64,000 bases of DNA from Cyanobacteria bacterium OH_PDB_230. GTDB lineage: Bacteria; Cyanobacteriota; Vampirovibrionia; Gastranaerophilales; Gastranaerophilaceae. Shown piece by piece: positions 9,068 to 17,065 of this stretch. How positions within the stretch are numbered: position 1 is the stretch's first letter; each line of letters opens with the position of its first letter. A program made the position numbers and the translations under genes. The notes below the pieces were generated by a model. It ran no database searches. It was not told the DNA's origin and was given only the letters and a program-made list of their open reading frames with translations. The stretch is taken from assembly GCA_023421795.1 (NCBI GenBank), contig JAEZSO010000001.1, positions 310,001-374,000 of the forward strand, read 5' to 3'.

Positions 9068-9637
9068 ATGGAAAAAAATATCTGTGTTTATTGTTCATCA
9101 AGTAATTATTTAGATGAAAAATATTATAAACTAGCTCAGGAATTAGGACATAAAATGGCGCAAAAAGGCTATGGCCTCGTATACGGCGGAACTAAAGTCG
9201 GTTGCATGGGGCAAGTGGCAAGCGCTGTTTTACACAATAGCGGCACAGTAATAGGCGTTATACCTCAATTGATTTATGACAAAGGCTTATGTAACCCCCA
9301 TCTTGCGCAGACAATAATCACAAAAGATATGAGGGAAAGAAAAGCTACAATGGAAGAACATTCCGATGTGTTTATTGCGATTCCGGGCGGTTTTGGAACT
9401 TTTGAAGAAATATTTGAAATAATGGTTGCCAAACAATTAGGCTACCATAAAAAAGCAGTAATATTCTTGAATCTGGACGATTATTACACTCCTTTATTTC
9501 AAATGTTTGAGAATGTTTATAAAGAAAAATTTGCGAAAGAAGAGACAAGAGAGCTTTACTATATCGCAAATACGGTGGATGAAGTGTTCCAGTATCTTGA
9601 AAATTATCAGGAAAAAGAATATGTGATGAAATGGTAA
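9068..9637 (+). CDS. LOG family protein (TIGR00730-type nucleotide phosphoribohydrolase)
   Basis: The protein has 189 residues, the normal length. The hallmark PGGFGTFEEIFE motif is near residue 106, with RERKATMEEHSD before it (the catalytic Arg and Glu region) and VYGGTKVGCMG in the Rossmann-like nucleotide site. Characterised LOG enzymes hydrolyse AMP or cytokinin riboside monophosphates to a base and ribose 5-phosphate. In bacteria the role is often unclear. The gene stands alone in front of the WecG/TagA gene, with a 55-bp gap. Confidence 0.85.
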   Translation: MEKNICVYCSSSNYLDEKYYKLAQELGHKMAQKGYGLVYGGTKVGCMGQVASAVLHNSGTVIGVIPQLIYDKGLCNPHLAQTIITKDMRERKATMEEHSDVFIAIPGGFGTFEEIFEIMVAKQLGYHKKAVIFLNLDDYYTPLFQMFENVYKEKFAKEETRELYYIANTVDEVFQYLENYQEKEYVMKW

Positions 9638-9692
9638 ACATTACTTTGTAACCTTTTGCGCTTTAAAGACAACTCAGGTAAAATATAGAGAT

Positions 9693-10451
9693 ATGGACAG
9701 AAAACAAGAAAAAATATTAGGTTTTGGTGTAGATTTATTTGATTTTAAAGATGCACTTTCATATATAGAAGAAAAAACGGAATCATCCCAACCAGCTCAG
9801 GTGGTTACGATTAATCCTGAAATGATTGAGCTTGCTGAAAAGAATCCTCAATTTGCCAATGTTCTTAGAAATGCTGAACTTGTTATCCCCGATGGCGTGG
9901 GCATAAAGATAGCTTTAAAGATAAACGGTATAAATCAGGAGCAGATTCCGGGGATTGAATTTTCTAAAGAAGTAATCTCTATGTGCGCAAAAAAAGGGTA
10001 CCCTGTCTCTTTAATAGGAGCCAGAGAGGACATCCTTGTTAAAGCTTGCGATAACCTTGTTCAAGAGTTCTCGGGGCTAAATATTGCATATAAGAGAAAT
10101 GGGTTTTTTAATGAAAACGAAGAGATGGAAATAATCGCTGAAATCTCTAATATCAAGCCAAAATTGGTGTTGGTTGCTCTTGGTGCTCCAAAACAAGAAT
10201 TTTTTATAAATAAATTAAGAGAACAGCTCCAAGATGCTGTTTATATAGGAGTAGGCGGAAGTTTCGATGTATGGTCAGGAGAAGTTCAAAGAGCTCCTGT
10301 AATTTACAGAAAGTTAGGCTGTGAATGGCTTTATCGCTTGCTTATGCAGCCTTCAAGGTTCAAAAGGATATTCCCGACACTTCCTTTGTTTTTAATAAAA
10401 GTTATTATGGTCAGATTTAAAGAGCTTATTTTTGGGAAAGCTCAAGTGTAG
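9693..10451 (+). CDS. WecG/TagA/CpsF family glycosyltransferase
   Basis: The 252-residue protein has the family signatures NPEMIELA near residue 40, VIPDGVGIKIALK near 64 and VALGAPKQEFF near 160 (the conserved GxPxQE). GVGGSFDVWSGEVQRAP follows near 190. These GT26-type enzymes transfer N-acetylmannosamine or a related sugar onto a lipid-linked GlcNAc at the membrane, making teichoic acid linkage units, enterobacterial common antigen or exopolysaccharide. The last 40 residues are basic and hydrophobic, consistent with membrane association. The transketolase gene starts 13 bp after its stop. Confidence 0.85.
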   Translation: MDRKQEKILGFGVDLFDFKDALSYIEEKTESSQPAQVVTINPEMIELAEKNPQFANVLRNAELVIPDGVGIKIALKINGINQEQIPGIEFSKEVISMCAKKGYPVSLIGAREDILVKACDNLVQEFSGLNIAYKRNGFFNENEEMEIIAEISNIKPKLVLVALGAPKQEFFINKLREQLQDAVYIGVGGSFDVWSGEVQRAPVIYRKLGCEWLYRLLMQPSRFKRIFPTLPLFLIKVIMVRFKELIFGKAQV

Positions 10452-10464
10452 AAATAGGTGGTTT

Positions 10465-11301
10465 ATGTCAAAAACATTAACAGATCAAGAAATTCAAGAA
10501 ATTAAAGAAGCAGCAAAAAAATTAAGAAGAGAAATTGTATCGATGATACACAACGCCAAGTCTGGACACCCCGGCGGAAGCTTGTCTACAGTCGATATTC
10601 TAACTGTTTTATACACAAAATGCATGAAGCATTTCCCTGAAGGAGATAAAAATCCTGATTACAACAAAAGAGACAGATTTATTCTCTCTAAAGGGCACGC
10701 TTCAGCCGCCTTATATACTATCTTGGCTCATTGCGGTTATTTTCCGGAGTCTGAGCTTATGGGATACAGAAAGATTGGAACTAAACTTCAAGGGCATCCT
10801 TCTTGCAAATTGTTAAACGGTGTTGAAGTTTCGACAGGCTCATTGGGGCAGGGTCTTTCTATGGCCTGCGGTATGGCTTTAGGCCTCCAGTTGGACAACA
10901 TAGACAGCAAAATCTTTGTTTATATGGGTGATGGAGAGCTCCAAGAAGGAAGTGTTTGGGAAGCTGCTATGAACGCGTCTCATCATAACCTTAAAAATAT
11001 AATCGGAATAGTAGACAGAAACAAGCTTCAGATCGATGGATGTACGGAAAAAGTAAAAGCTGTGGGTTGTGTAGCTTCTAAATTCAAAGCATTTGGTTGG
11101 GATACCATCGAAATAGACGGACACGACATTGTCCAGATATATGATGCCATCGAAAAAGCTAAATTGGCCGAAAAACCTACCGTTATAGTCGCAAGTACGG
11201 TTAAAGGTAAAGGTGTTTCGTTTATGGAAAATGTTGCCGGCTGGCATGGGAAATTCCCAAATGATGAACAGTTGGAACTTGCGTTAAAAGAATTAGCTTA
11301 G
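10465..11301 (+). CDS. Transketolase, N-terminal (thiamine diphosphate) subunit
   Basis: The protein has 278 residues. The motifs HNAKSGHPGGSLSTVDILT near residue 28 and the thiamine diphosphate/Mg signature GDGELQEGSVWEAAM through NIIGIVDRNKLQIDG identify the N-terminal half of transketolase. The pyrimidine-binding half is the next gene, 10 bp downstream, so this is the split form found in many bacteria and archaea. The start is the ATG at 10465, preceded by AGGTGG; an upstream in-frame start would overlap the glycosyltransferase gene. The subunits interconvert sugar phosphates in the non-oxidative pentose phosphate pathway. Confidence 0.9.
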   Translation: MSKTLTDQEIQEIKEAAKKLRREIVSMIHNAKSGHPGGSLSTVDILTVLYTKCMKHFPEGDKNPDYNKRDRFILSKGHASAALYTILAHCGYFPESELMGYRKIGTKLQGHPSCKLLNGVEVSTGSLGQGLSMACGMALGLQLDNIDSKIFVYMGDGELQEGSVWEAAMNASHHNLKNIIGIVDRNKLQIDGCTEKVKAVGCVASKFKAFGWDTIEIDGHDIVQIYDAIEKAKLAEKPTVIVASTVKGKGVSFMENVAGWHGKFPNDEQLELALKELA

Positions 11302-11311
11302 GAGTTGTGTT

Positions 11312-12253
11312 ATGTCAGATAATAAAGTATTAAAATCAGTTAGAACAGAATATGGAAAAGCCCTTGTCGAGTTGGGGAAAGAAAATAAAAATGTAGTGGT
11401 TGTTGATGCGGATCTTTCTTGCTCAACCCAAACCCAATTTTTTGCTAAAGAATTCCCTGAAAGGTTTTTCAACGTGGGAATAGCAGAACAAGATGCCATG
11501 ACAACGGCGGCAGGACTTTCTGTTGTGGGTAAAATTCCTTTTGTCTCCACTTTTGCAGTTTTCGCGTCAGGTAGAGCTTGGGAGCAGATAAGAAATTCAA
11601 TTTGTTACCCTCAGTTCAATGTAAAAATAGTAGCAACCCACGGCGGGATTACGGTAGGAGAGGACGGTGCAAGCCATCAGGCACTTGAAGATATTGCTTT
11701 GATGAGAGCTATCCCTAATATGACAGTTATCGTGCCTGCTGATGCTGAAGAGACAAGACAAGCTGTTAAATACGCTGCAGAGCACAAAGGCCCTGTATAT
11801 GTGAGAGTTTCTCGTTCAAATCTTCCTGATGTGTTTGATGAAAAATATAAGTTTAATCCCTTAAAAGCACAAGTAGTAAGAGAAGGTACCGATTTGACAA
11901 TAGTCACAAACGGTGAAACTTTGATTGAAGCTATTGAATGTGCTAAAATTTTAGAGGAAAAAAACATAAGTACAGAAGTGATCAGTGTGCCGGTCGTAAA
12001 ACCTTTGGATTCTGAAACAATAGTGAAATCGGCGCAGAAAACAAACAAGGTTGTTACAATAGAAAACCATTCTGTGATAGGTGGTTTAGGATCAGCCGTT
12101 TGTGAAACATTAAGCGAAAAATATCCTGTGAAAGTCCTTAGAATAGGTACATACGATGAATTCGGACAAAGCGGAGATGCAGGAGAGCTAATGGAACTTT
12201 ATGGCTTAACCTCTGATAAATTAGCAGAAAAGATTATAGGATTTGTAAAATAA
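11312..12253 (+). CDS. Transketolase, C-terminal (pyrimidine-binding) subunit
   Basis: This 313-residue partner of the preceding subunit has the pyrimidine domain start VRTEYGKALVELGKENKNVVVVDADL, with the catalytic Glu region FFNVGIAEQDAMTTAAGLS near residue 50. ATHGGITVGEDGASHQALED comes near residue 110. The C-terminal domain contains VTIENHSVIGGLGSAVCE. The length and order match split transketolases; DXS is excluded because its N-terminal part is absent and the neighbour supplies it. ftsE starts one base after its stop. Confidence 0.9.
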   Translation: MSDNKVLKSVRTEYGKALVELGKENKNVVVVDADLSCSTQTQFFAKEFPERFFNVGIAEQDAMTTAAGLSVVGKIPFVSTFAVFASGRAWEQIRNSICYPQFNVKIVATHGGITVGEDGASHQALEDIALMRAIPNMTVIVPADAEETRQAVKYAAEHKGPVYVRVSRSNLPDVFDEKYKFNPLKAQVVREGTDLTIVTNGETLIEAIECAKILEEKNISTEVISVPVVKPLDSETIVKSAQKTNKVVTIENHSVIGGLGSAVCETLSEKYPVKVLRIGTYDEFGQSGDAGELMELYGLTSDKLAEKIIGFVK

Positions 12254-12254
12254 A

Positions 12255-12929
12255 ATGATTCAATTACGCGGTGTTACTAAAAGATATAAAAATGCTTACG
12301 CATTAAAGAACGTTAATCTTGACATAATGTCAGGCGAGTTCGTGTTTTTAACCGGTTCCAGCGGAGCCGGTAAGTCTACTCTAATGAAGCTTTTATACAG
12401 GGAAGAAACTCCTACAAGTGGAACTGTTATGGTAGGCGGTATAAATATCGCTAATTTGCCTAATGATAAGATACCTAACTTAAGAAGATGTATGGGCATA
12501 GTTTTTCAGGATTATAAACTTCTTCAAAACCAGAGCGTATATGACAATATTGCATATGTTATAAGAACTCTCGGAATGAGCTCCAGAGAAATAGAAGCCA
12601 GAGTTACAGGTGCTTTAAAAGTCGTTGGCTTGATAGATAAGATGAAAGCCAAGCCGTCAGAGCTTTCTGGTGGTGAACAGCAAAGGGTAAGTATCGCAAG
12701 AGCTATTGTTAATGGTCCTCCATTACTTATAGCGGACGAGCCTACAGGTAATTTGGATCCAAAGAACTCCATGGAAGTCATGCAGATTCTTGAACAAATT
12801 AACCAGAAGGGCATTACAATTCTGGTATCAACCCATGACCACGCGATGGTTGATTATTTCAGAAAAAGAGTTATTACGCTGGATCAAGGTCAAGTGGTAA
12901 GAGATATTCAAGCAGGTACATATGAGTAA
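12255..12929 (+). CDS. ftsE: Cell division ATP-binding protein FtsE
   Basis: The 224-residue ABC ATPase has Walker A GSSGAGKSTLMKLLYREE near residue 35, Q-loop MGIVFQDYKLL, signature LSGGEQQRVSIARAI, Walker B LLIADEPTGNLD and H-loop STHDHAM. LIQLRGVTKRYKN-type starts and YREE after Walker A are typical of FtsE. FtsE drives FtsX, which activates cell-wall hydrolases at division. It starts one base after the transketolase stop, has no separate ribosome site, and overlaps ftsX by 8 bp. Confidence 0.93.
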   Translation: MIQLRGVTKRYKNAYALKNVNLDIMSGEFVFLTGSSGAGKSTLMKLLYREETPTSGTVMVGGINIANLPNDKIPNLRRCMGIVFQDYKLLQNQSVYDNIAYVIRTLGMSSREIEARVTGALKVVGLIDKMKAKPSELSGGEQQRVSIARAIVNGPPLLIADEPTGNLDPKNSMEVMQILEQINQKGITILVSTHDHAMVDYFRKRVITLDQGQVVRDIQAGTYE

Positions 12930-13833
12930 CGAAAATAGAACAAGGATAAAGAAAAAAGTAAAAGCTCACATTCCAAAAGATTGGCTTGGTGAGTTAAGAA
13001 TCATATACAGGATGGCAATGGAGACTATAAGCGGTATCCGCAGAACAGGTCTTATCAATATAGCTATTATAACAACAATGGCCGCCATTTTGACGATTTT
13101 TGGAGCGTTGTTCAGAACAACGTTGTCTTTGAGCTCATTTGTTCATGAACTAGGTAATGCTCTGGAAATTTCAGTTTACTTGAAATCAAATGCTAATCCG
13201 TCTCATATACAGGGCCGAATTAGAGAGCTTACGCATGTCGAAGCAGTTAAAATTATTCCTAAAGAAAAAGCCTGGAATGATATGAAAAAAGAAATTGAGG
13301 TTTCAGATATTCAAAATCCTCTTCCCGATACATTGCATGTTAAGGTGGATAAGCCTGAAAATATAAATGATGTATATGAAAAAATAAAAAGAATGCAAGG
13401 CATCGAAGACCTGAATTATGCCAAAGACATTGCTAAAAAAATGGAAGTTTTCAACAAAGTTATCAATACGATGACTGTGTTGGTCGTTATAGTTGTAGCA
13501 ATCTTGACAATTGCTATAATAAACAATACAATTCAACTTGTAATCCAATCCAGAAAAGAAGAGATTGAGATAATGCGCCTTATGGGAGTTAGTAACTGGT
13601 ATATTAAGATACCTCTTATCTTGCAAGGTGCAATATACGGATTTATAGGAGCGTTGCTTTCATTATTCCCTCTTAACGCAGTCCAAAACGGATTACAAAA
13701 AGCCCATGAATTCTTCATGGTTCCATCGCCTTTATTAGCAAACAACATAGTTATAATTACCCTTTTTATCATTGCAATAGGGTTTGGAGCCGGTGGAAGT
13801 TTACTTTCAATAAAAAAACACTTACAGGTATAA
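12922..13833 (+). CDS. ftsX: Cell division membrane protein FtsX
   Basis: The 303-residue protein has the FtsX topology: a cytoplasmic basic N-terminus, a first membrane helix near residues 45 to 65, an extracytoplasmic loop of about 100 residues (EISVYLKSNANPSHIQGRI onwards), then three helices between 180 and 300. IINNTIQLVIQSRKEEIEIMRLMGVSNWYI is the conserved cytoplasmic coupling segment. It transmits FtsE ATPase motion to periplasmic peptidoglycan hydrolases. It overlaps ftsE by 8 bp, and the HDOD gene begins directly at its stop. Confidence 0.92.
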   Translation: MSNENRTRIKKKVKAHIPKDWLGELRIIYRMAMETISGIRRTGLINIAIITTMAAILTIFGALFRTTLSLSSFVHELGNALEISVYLKSNANPSHIQGRIRELTHVEAVKIIPKEKAWNDMKKEIEVSDIQNPLPDTLHVKVDKPENINDVYEKIKRMQGIEDLNYAKDIAKKMEVFNKVINTMTVLVVIVVAILTIAIINNTIQLVIQSRKEEIEIMRLMGVSNWYIKIPLILQGAIYGFIGALLSLFPLNAVQNGLQKAHEFFMVPSPLLANNIVIITLFIIAIGFGAGGSLLSIKKHLQV

Positions 13834-14631
13834 ATGAGTTTAAATGAGTTCCTGATAGAACCGACACAAATTCCGGCGATGCCGCATGTGATTGTTAAAG
13901 CCCTGAACATAATAAAAGATGAAGGGGCGGGATTAAACACGCTTGCAAACATAATTTCCTATGACCAGGCTCTTTCAACTCAGGTTTTGAAATTGGTAAA
14001 TTCGGCCTATTATGGTCTTTCTCAGCAGATTACATCTATCAGCAAGGCTATAGCTCTTATAGGGATGAACCAGACCAAAAATATAATATTAACGGTCGCG
14101 ATGAAATCAATGTTGTCGACGTCAGGTGGCAAAGAGCTTTGGGAGCATTCTGTAAAATGTGCTATTGCCTGTGAACAGCTGGCGAAAGATTTCAAGCTTA
14201 TGAATCCTGATGAAGCCTTCATTCTTGGATTTTTACATGATATAGGCAAAATTTTGCTGTATAAAAAAAGTTCAGTGTTGTTTGCCAAAGCTAATGAGCT
14301 TGCTAACCGTGGGTTAAACGTTATTGAAGCAGAAAAAATATTTTTCAAAACAAACCATTCAGAGGTAGGTTTTTTCCTTGCAACCCAATGGAAGCTTTCG
14401 ATTATAATTGCAAATGCGATAAAATATCACCATGATCCTTTGAAATCTTCGATGCTAAATGTCGCGTCGTTAGTGTATTTTGCGGACAATTTGGTGAAAG
14501 AGAACATGAGAAAACCTTATTTTGATCCTGAGATTGAAAAAAGGACTAACATTAAGATTGCAGACCCCCTTGCATATAATGAAGCAATTGCGGAAAAAAG
14601 CAGTATATTGCTGTCAGAACTTATAAAATAA
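13834..14631 (+). CDS. HDOD domain signalling protein
   Basis: The 265-residue protein is filled by an HDOD domain, starting IPAMPHVIVKALNII and with DQALSTQVLKLVNSAYYGL near residue 50. FLHDIGKILLY keeps an HD pair, and FFKTNHSEVGFFLATQW follows. HDOD proteins are usually non-catalytic signalling partners in motility, stress or cell-cycle control, with no attached receiver or GGDEF domain here. It starts at the base after the ftsX stop, so it is probably co-transcribed with ftsEX. The exact role is unknown. Confidence 0.85.
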   Translation: MSLNEFLIEPTQIPAMPHVIVKALNIIKDEGAGLNTLANIISYDQALSTQVLKLVNSAYYGLSQQITSISKAIALIGMNQTKNIILTVAMKSMLSTSGGKELWEHSVKCAIACEQLAKDFKLMNPDEAFILGFLHDIGKILLYKKSSVLFAKANELANRGLNVIEAEKIFFKTNHSEVGFFLATQWKLSIIIANAIKYHHDPLKSSMLNVASLVYFADNLVKENMRKPYFDPEIEKRTNIKIADPLAYNEAIAEKSSILLSELIK

Positions 14632-14686
14632 GTGCTTGTGTTCATCAAAAGGTTTATGTTAGACTATTAGCAAGAAATTAATACAT

Positions 14687-14773
14687 GGAGAAGTGGCCGA
14701 GTGGCTGAAGGCGGCACCCTGCTAAGGTGTTATGTGGGCAACTGCATCCCGGGTTCGAATCCCGGCTTCTCCG
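14687..14773 (+). tRNA. tRNA-Ser(GCT)
   Basis: An 87-nt cloverleaf. The acceptor GGAGAAG pairs with CTTCTCC with a G discriminator, and the anticodon loop CTGCTAA has anticodon GCT. A long variable arm typical of serine tRNAs is present, and the T arm has GGTTCGAATCC. CCA is not encoded. Confidence 0.95.
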
Positions 14774-14822
14774 ATTTTACATAATAAAAAGCTTATTCTA
14801 TCACTAGAAAGTGTATAAAAGA

Positions 14823-15296
14823 ATGGAAAATCTTATTACTTTTTCATCTGTAGTGACTGCTTTTGCTACCGTTTGCTATACACTTTTAACATTCTTGATG
14901 ATTAATCAAATGAAAAAAAGTAACAGGTTGTTGGACGAACCTTTGGTGTATGTTTATGTCCAAGATAAAAATTGGACGGAATTTTATTTAAAGATAGAGA
15001 ATATTGGCCGAGGAGTTGCTTATAATATTTCATTTGATTTCGATCAAGATTTTGAATATATTTGGCATGAAATTCCAATCTCAGAAATGCCTTTATTTAA
15101 ATTTACGAAAAATCTTAAACCTAGAGAAACTAATGAAACAATGTTAGAATGTGAAGGCTTTTTCGAAAATCCTAAAATGCCAAAAAACTTTAATATTACA
15201 GTTAATTACGAAGATAGATATGGAAATAAATTTACAAATATTTGGTTTATTACGTCAGAAATGTATAAAAAAAGATTGCATGTTAATACTAAATAG
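14823..15296 (+). CDS. Hypothetical membrane-anchored protein
   Basis: The protein has 157 residues from the ATG at 14823; a GTG four codons earlier is possible. One hydrophobic helix (residues 5 to 28) anchors it. The rest is a soluble beta-rich domain with LKIENIGRGVAYNISFDFD near residue 55 and INVNYEDRYGNKFTN-like strands near 135. That pattern resembles immunoglobulin-like modules found in many uncharacterised phage or island proteins. It sits between tRNA-Ser and the efflux island and may be cargo or a chromosomal orphan. No function is assignable. Confidence 0.55.
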   Translation: MENLITFSSVVTAFATVCYTLLTFLMINQMKKSNRLLDEPLVYVYVQDKNWTEFYLKIENIGRGVAYNISFDFDQDFEYIWHEIPISEMPLFKFTKNLKPRETNETMLECEGFFENPKMPKNFNITVNYEDRYGNKFTNIWFITSEMYKKRLHVNTK

Positions 15297-15313
15297 TAAT
15301 TGAGTAAATGCGT

Positions 15314-15390
15314 GAATATATAGAGAAAATTGCTGTCTAGACTACAATACCGAACTTAAATCCATCATTCTGAGAGTGGTGGATTTTTTA
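15314..15390 (+). repeat. Repeat copy A, about 78 bp, ending in a terminator-like hairpin
   Basis: This stretch matches 22342 to 22420 in the same orientation with few differences. The shared core includes CCGAACTTAAATCCATCATT and GAGTGGTGGATTTTTT. The right part folds as a 10-bp stem with one G-U pair and a T run, so it can act as a terminator. It precedes the first MarR gene. Confidence 0.75.
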
Positions 15391-15405
15391 TTTTGTATAA
15401 GCTTT

Positions 15406-15437
15406 ATAAAAACTGTAGAATAATCAACAGTTTTTAT
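15406..15437. promoter_or_regulatory. Inverted repeat in the marR promoter, possible operator
   Basis: Perfect 11-bp arms (ATAAAAACTGT and ACAGTTTTTAT) flank a 10-nt spacer, ending 26 bp before the MarR start. A possible -10 (GATACT) lies just to the right. The dyad position fits autorepression by MarR, but it could also be a small hairpin. Confidence 0.45.
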
Positions 15438-15463
15438 GATACTATCTTTACGAAGGATAAACT

Positions 15464-15925
15464 ATGCAAATTAATCGCTATACTGAAAGCTTAGAATACA
15501 ATTTAGAAGCTACTGCAAGGGTTTTGCAAGAAGCTGTTACGGCTAAATTTAAAGAATTGAATTTTGGTATTTCTTATGATGAATTTATAATTTTAGATGA
15601 AATTTTGCACGAACCGGGGATTTTGCAAATTGAACTGGCCAAAAGAATTCTTAAAGGTCGGGCTTATACAGGAAAGTTCCTAATTGATTTAGAAGAAAAA
15701 GGTTATATAGAAAGAAGAACTGCAATAAAAGGTAAAAGACAAGTTATTATGCCAAACTTTATAACTGAAGAAGGCAAAAAAGTTCACAAAATTGCAGTGC
15801 AAACTGTTAAAAATTTCGATACTGACATTTTCGGTGCAACTAAAGAAGGCTTGCAACCAATTATGTTTTTTTTAAAGACCCTAAAGAACGATATAGAAGA
15901 AAAATACTCCGTTAAATTTCTTTAA
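15464..15925 (+). CDS. MarR family transcriptional regulator (efflux-linked)
   Basis: This 153-residue winged-helix regulator has a dimerisation helix at residues 5 to 35, then the recognition region ILQIELAKRILKGRAYTGKFLIDLEEKGYIERR near residue 58. It ends with the beta wing AIKGKRQVIMPNFITEEGKK. AAGGA lies upstream of the ATG. It reads toward the HlyD-MFS-TolC genes and very likely represses them, releasing on binding a toxic small molecule. The dyad at 15406 and the palindrome at 16011 are candidate sites. Confidence 0.85.
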   Translation: MQINRYTESLEYNLEATARVLQEAVTAKFKELNFGISYDEFIILDEILHEPGILQIELAKRILKGRAYTGKFLIDLEEKGYIERRTAIKGKRQVIMPNFITEEGKKVHKIAVQTVKNFDTDIFGATKEGLQPIMFFLKTLKNDIEEKYSVKFL

Positions 15926-16005
15926 ATTCATCATTATTAAAATATGTTGTATTGGACTAATTAATATTAGTTTTGTTTTGCTGTTTAAAAATTTTTGTAG
16001 TATAT

Positions 16006-16028
16006 TATAATTGTAGAATTTTCTACAA
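16006..16028 (+). promoter_or_regulatory. -10 box with adjacent MarR-type palindrome
   Basis: TATAAT at 16006 to 16011 is a consensus -10 for the pump operon. The palindrome TTGTAGAA-TT-TTCTACAA (16011 to 16028) starts at its last base and covers the expected transcription start. A bound MarR dimer here would block transcription. The same half-site TTCTACAA recurs at 21930 near another marR gene. Confidence 0.6.
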
Positions 16029-16064
16029 GTGAATAAAGTACAATATGAGATAGGATTTATAGTA

Positions 16065-17057
16065 ATGGAAGAAAAAGAAAAAATTAATGAACAAAAGAAA
16101 AATCAACCAAATAAAAAATTAATAATTGTTTTGGCCATTTTGGTTCTAATATTTGGTGTGAAGTTTATATATGATGAATTAGGCTATGTCTCAACCGACG
16201 ACGCTTATGTTGAAACCACTACCGTTCAAGTTTCAACTAAAGTGTCAGGGCAGCTTGTTGATGTTTTAATTGAGGATAATCAACAAGTCAAAAAAGGTGA
16301 TTTAATTGCTGTAATTGAAGATAACGATTACAAAATCAAACTTGCCCAAGCAACAGCTAAGTACGAGCAAGCAATACAAAACCAAAAAAATGCAAAAGCA
16401 AATCATTCAGCAATGGAGACTCAAATTGAAACAGCTAAGGCTAACTATGAAAGATATAAACATTCATATGAAGCAGGTGCGGTTTCAAAACAAGTTTATG
16501 ATGATGCAAAAACAAAATATGATAATGTAAAAGCAGGTTTAACAAATACCTCTCAAGCTTTAATCACAAAAGAAGGTAAGAGCGTTGCTGATGCACAAAT
16601 TGCTGAGTTAAGAGCATTGAAAGATCAAGCGGAATTATATTTGTCTTATACAAGAATTTATGCTCCTCAAGATGGAACTGTAGCAGGTAAAAAGGCCTCA
16701 GTAGGCATGTTGGTTCAACCCGGGACTCCATTATTAACTATTGTTCCAAACAATGTATGGATTGTGGCAAATTATAAAGAAAACCAACTTGAACATATGG
16801 AGATAGGGCAAGATGTAGAAATCAAAGTTGATGCATATCCTCACGAAAAATTTGTTGGTAAAATTGATAGCTTTCAAAGAGCATCTGGCGCAAAATCTTC
16901 CATGTTCCCACCAGAAAATGCGGTTGGTTCATTTGTAAAAATCGTTCAGAGAATTCCTGTAAAAATTGTCTTTACTAATCTTACACAAGAACAAATGCAA
17001 AAAATTATTCCAGGAATGAGTGTTGAACCTAAAGTTAATATTAGAAAAGCTATTTAG
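16065..17057 (+). CDS. HlyD/EmrA-family membrane fusion (periplasmic adaptor) protein
   Basis: The protein has 330 residues from the ATG at 16065, preceded by TAGGA. One N-terminal membrane helix (residues 20 to 36) is followed by the lipoyl half-motif VSTKVSGQLVDVLIEDNQQVKKGDLIAVIED. An alpha-hairpin (residues 95 to 190) comes next, then the second lipoyl half and a beta-barrel (APQDGTVAGKKASVGMLVQPG onwards). This is the adaptor that joins an inner-membrane pump to an outer-membrane channel. The next two genes supply exactly those parts, 8 bp and 1.6 kb downstream. An upstream GTG at 16029 is less likely because it overlaps the operator region. Confidence 0.88.
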   Translation: MEEKEKINEQKKNQPNKKLIIVLAILVLIFGVKFIYDELGYVSTDDAYVETTTVQVSTKVSGQLVDVLIEDNQQVKKGDLIAVIEDNDYKIKLAQATAKYEQAIQNQKNAKANHSAMETQIETAKANYERYKHSYEAGAVSKQVYDDAKTKYDNVKAGLTNTSQALITKEGKSVADAQIAELRALKDQAELYLSYTRIYAPQDGTVAGKKASVGMLVQPGTPLLTIVPNNVWIVANYKENQLEHMEIGQDVEIKVDAYPHEKFVGKIDSFQRASGAKSSMFPPENAVGSFVKIVQRIPVKIVFTNLTQEQMQKIIPGMSVEPKVNIRKAI

Positions 17058-17065
17058 GTGAATTA

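Noticed and set aside
10432..10464. Upstream start for transketolase N-subunit
   Set aside because: It overlaps the glycosyltransferase end; AGGTGG places the start at 10465.
11293..12048. Antisense open frames across the transketolase and ftsE genes
   Set aside because: They are shadows of well-supported genes on the plus strand with full family motifs.
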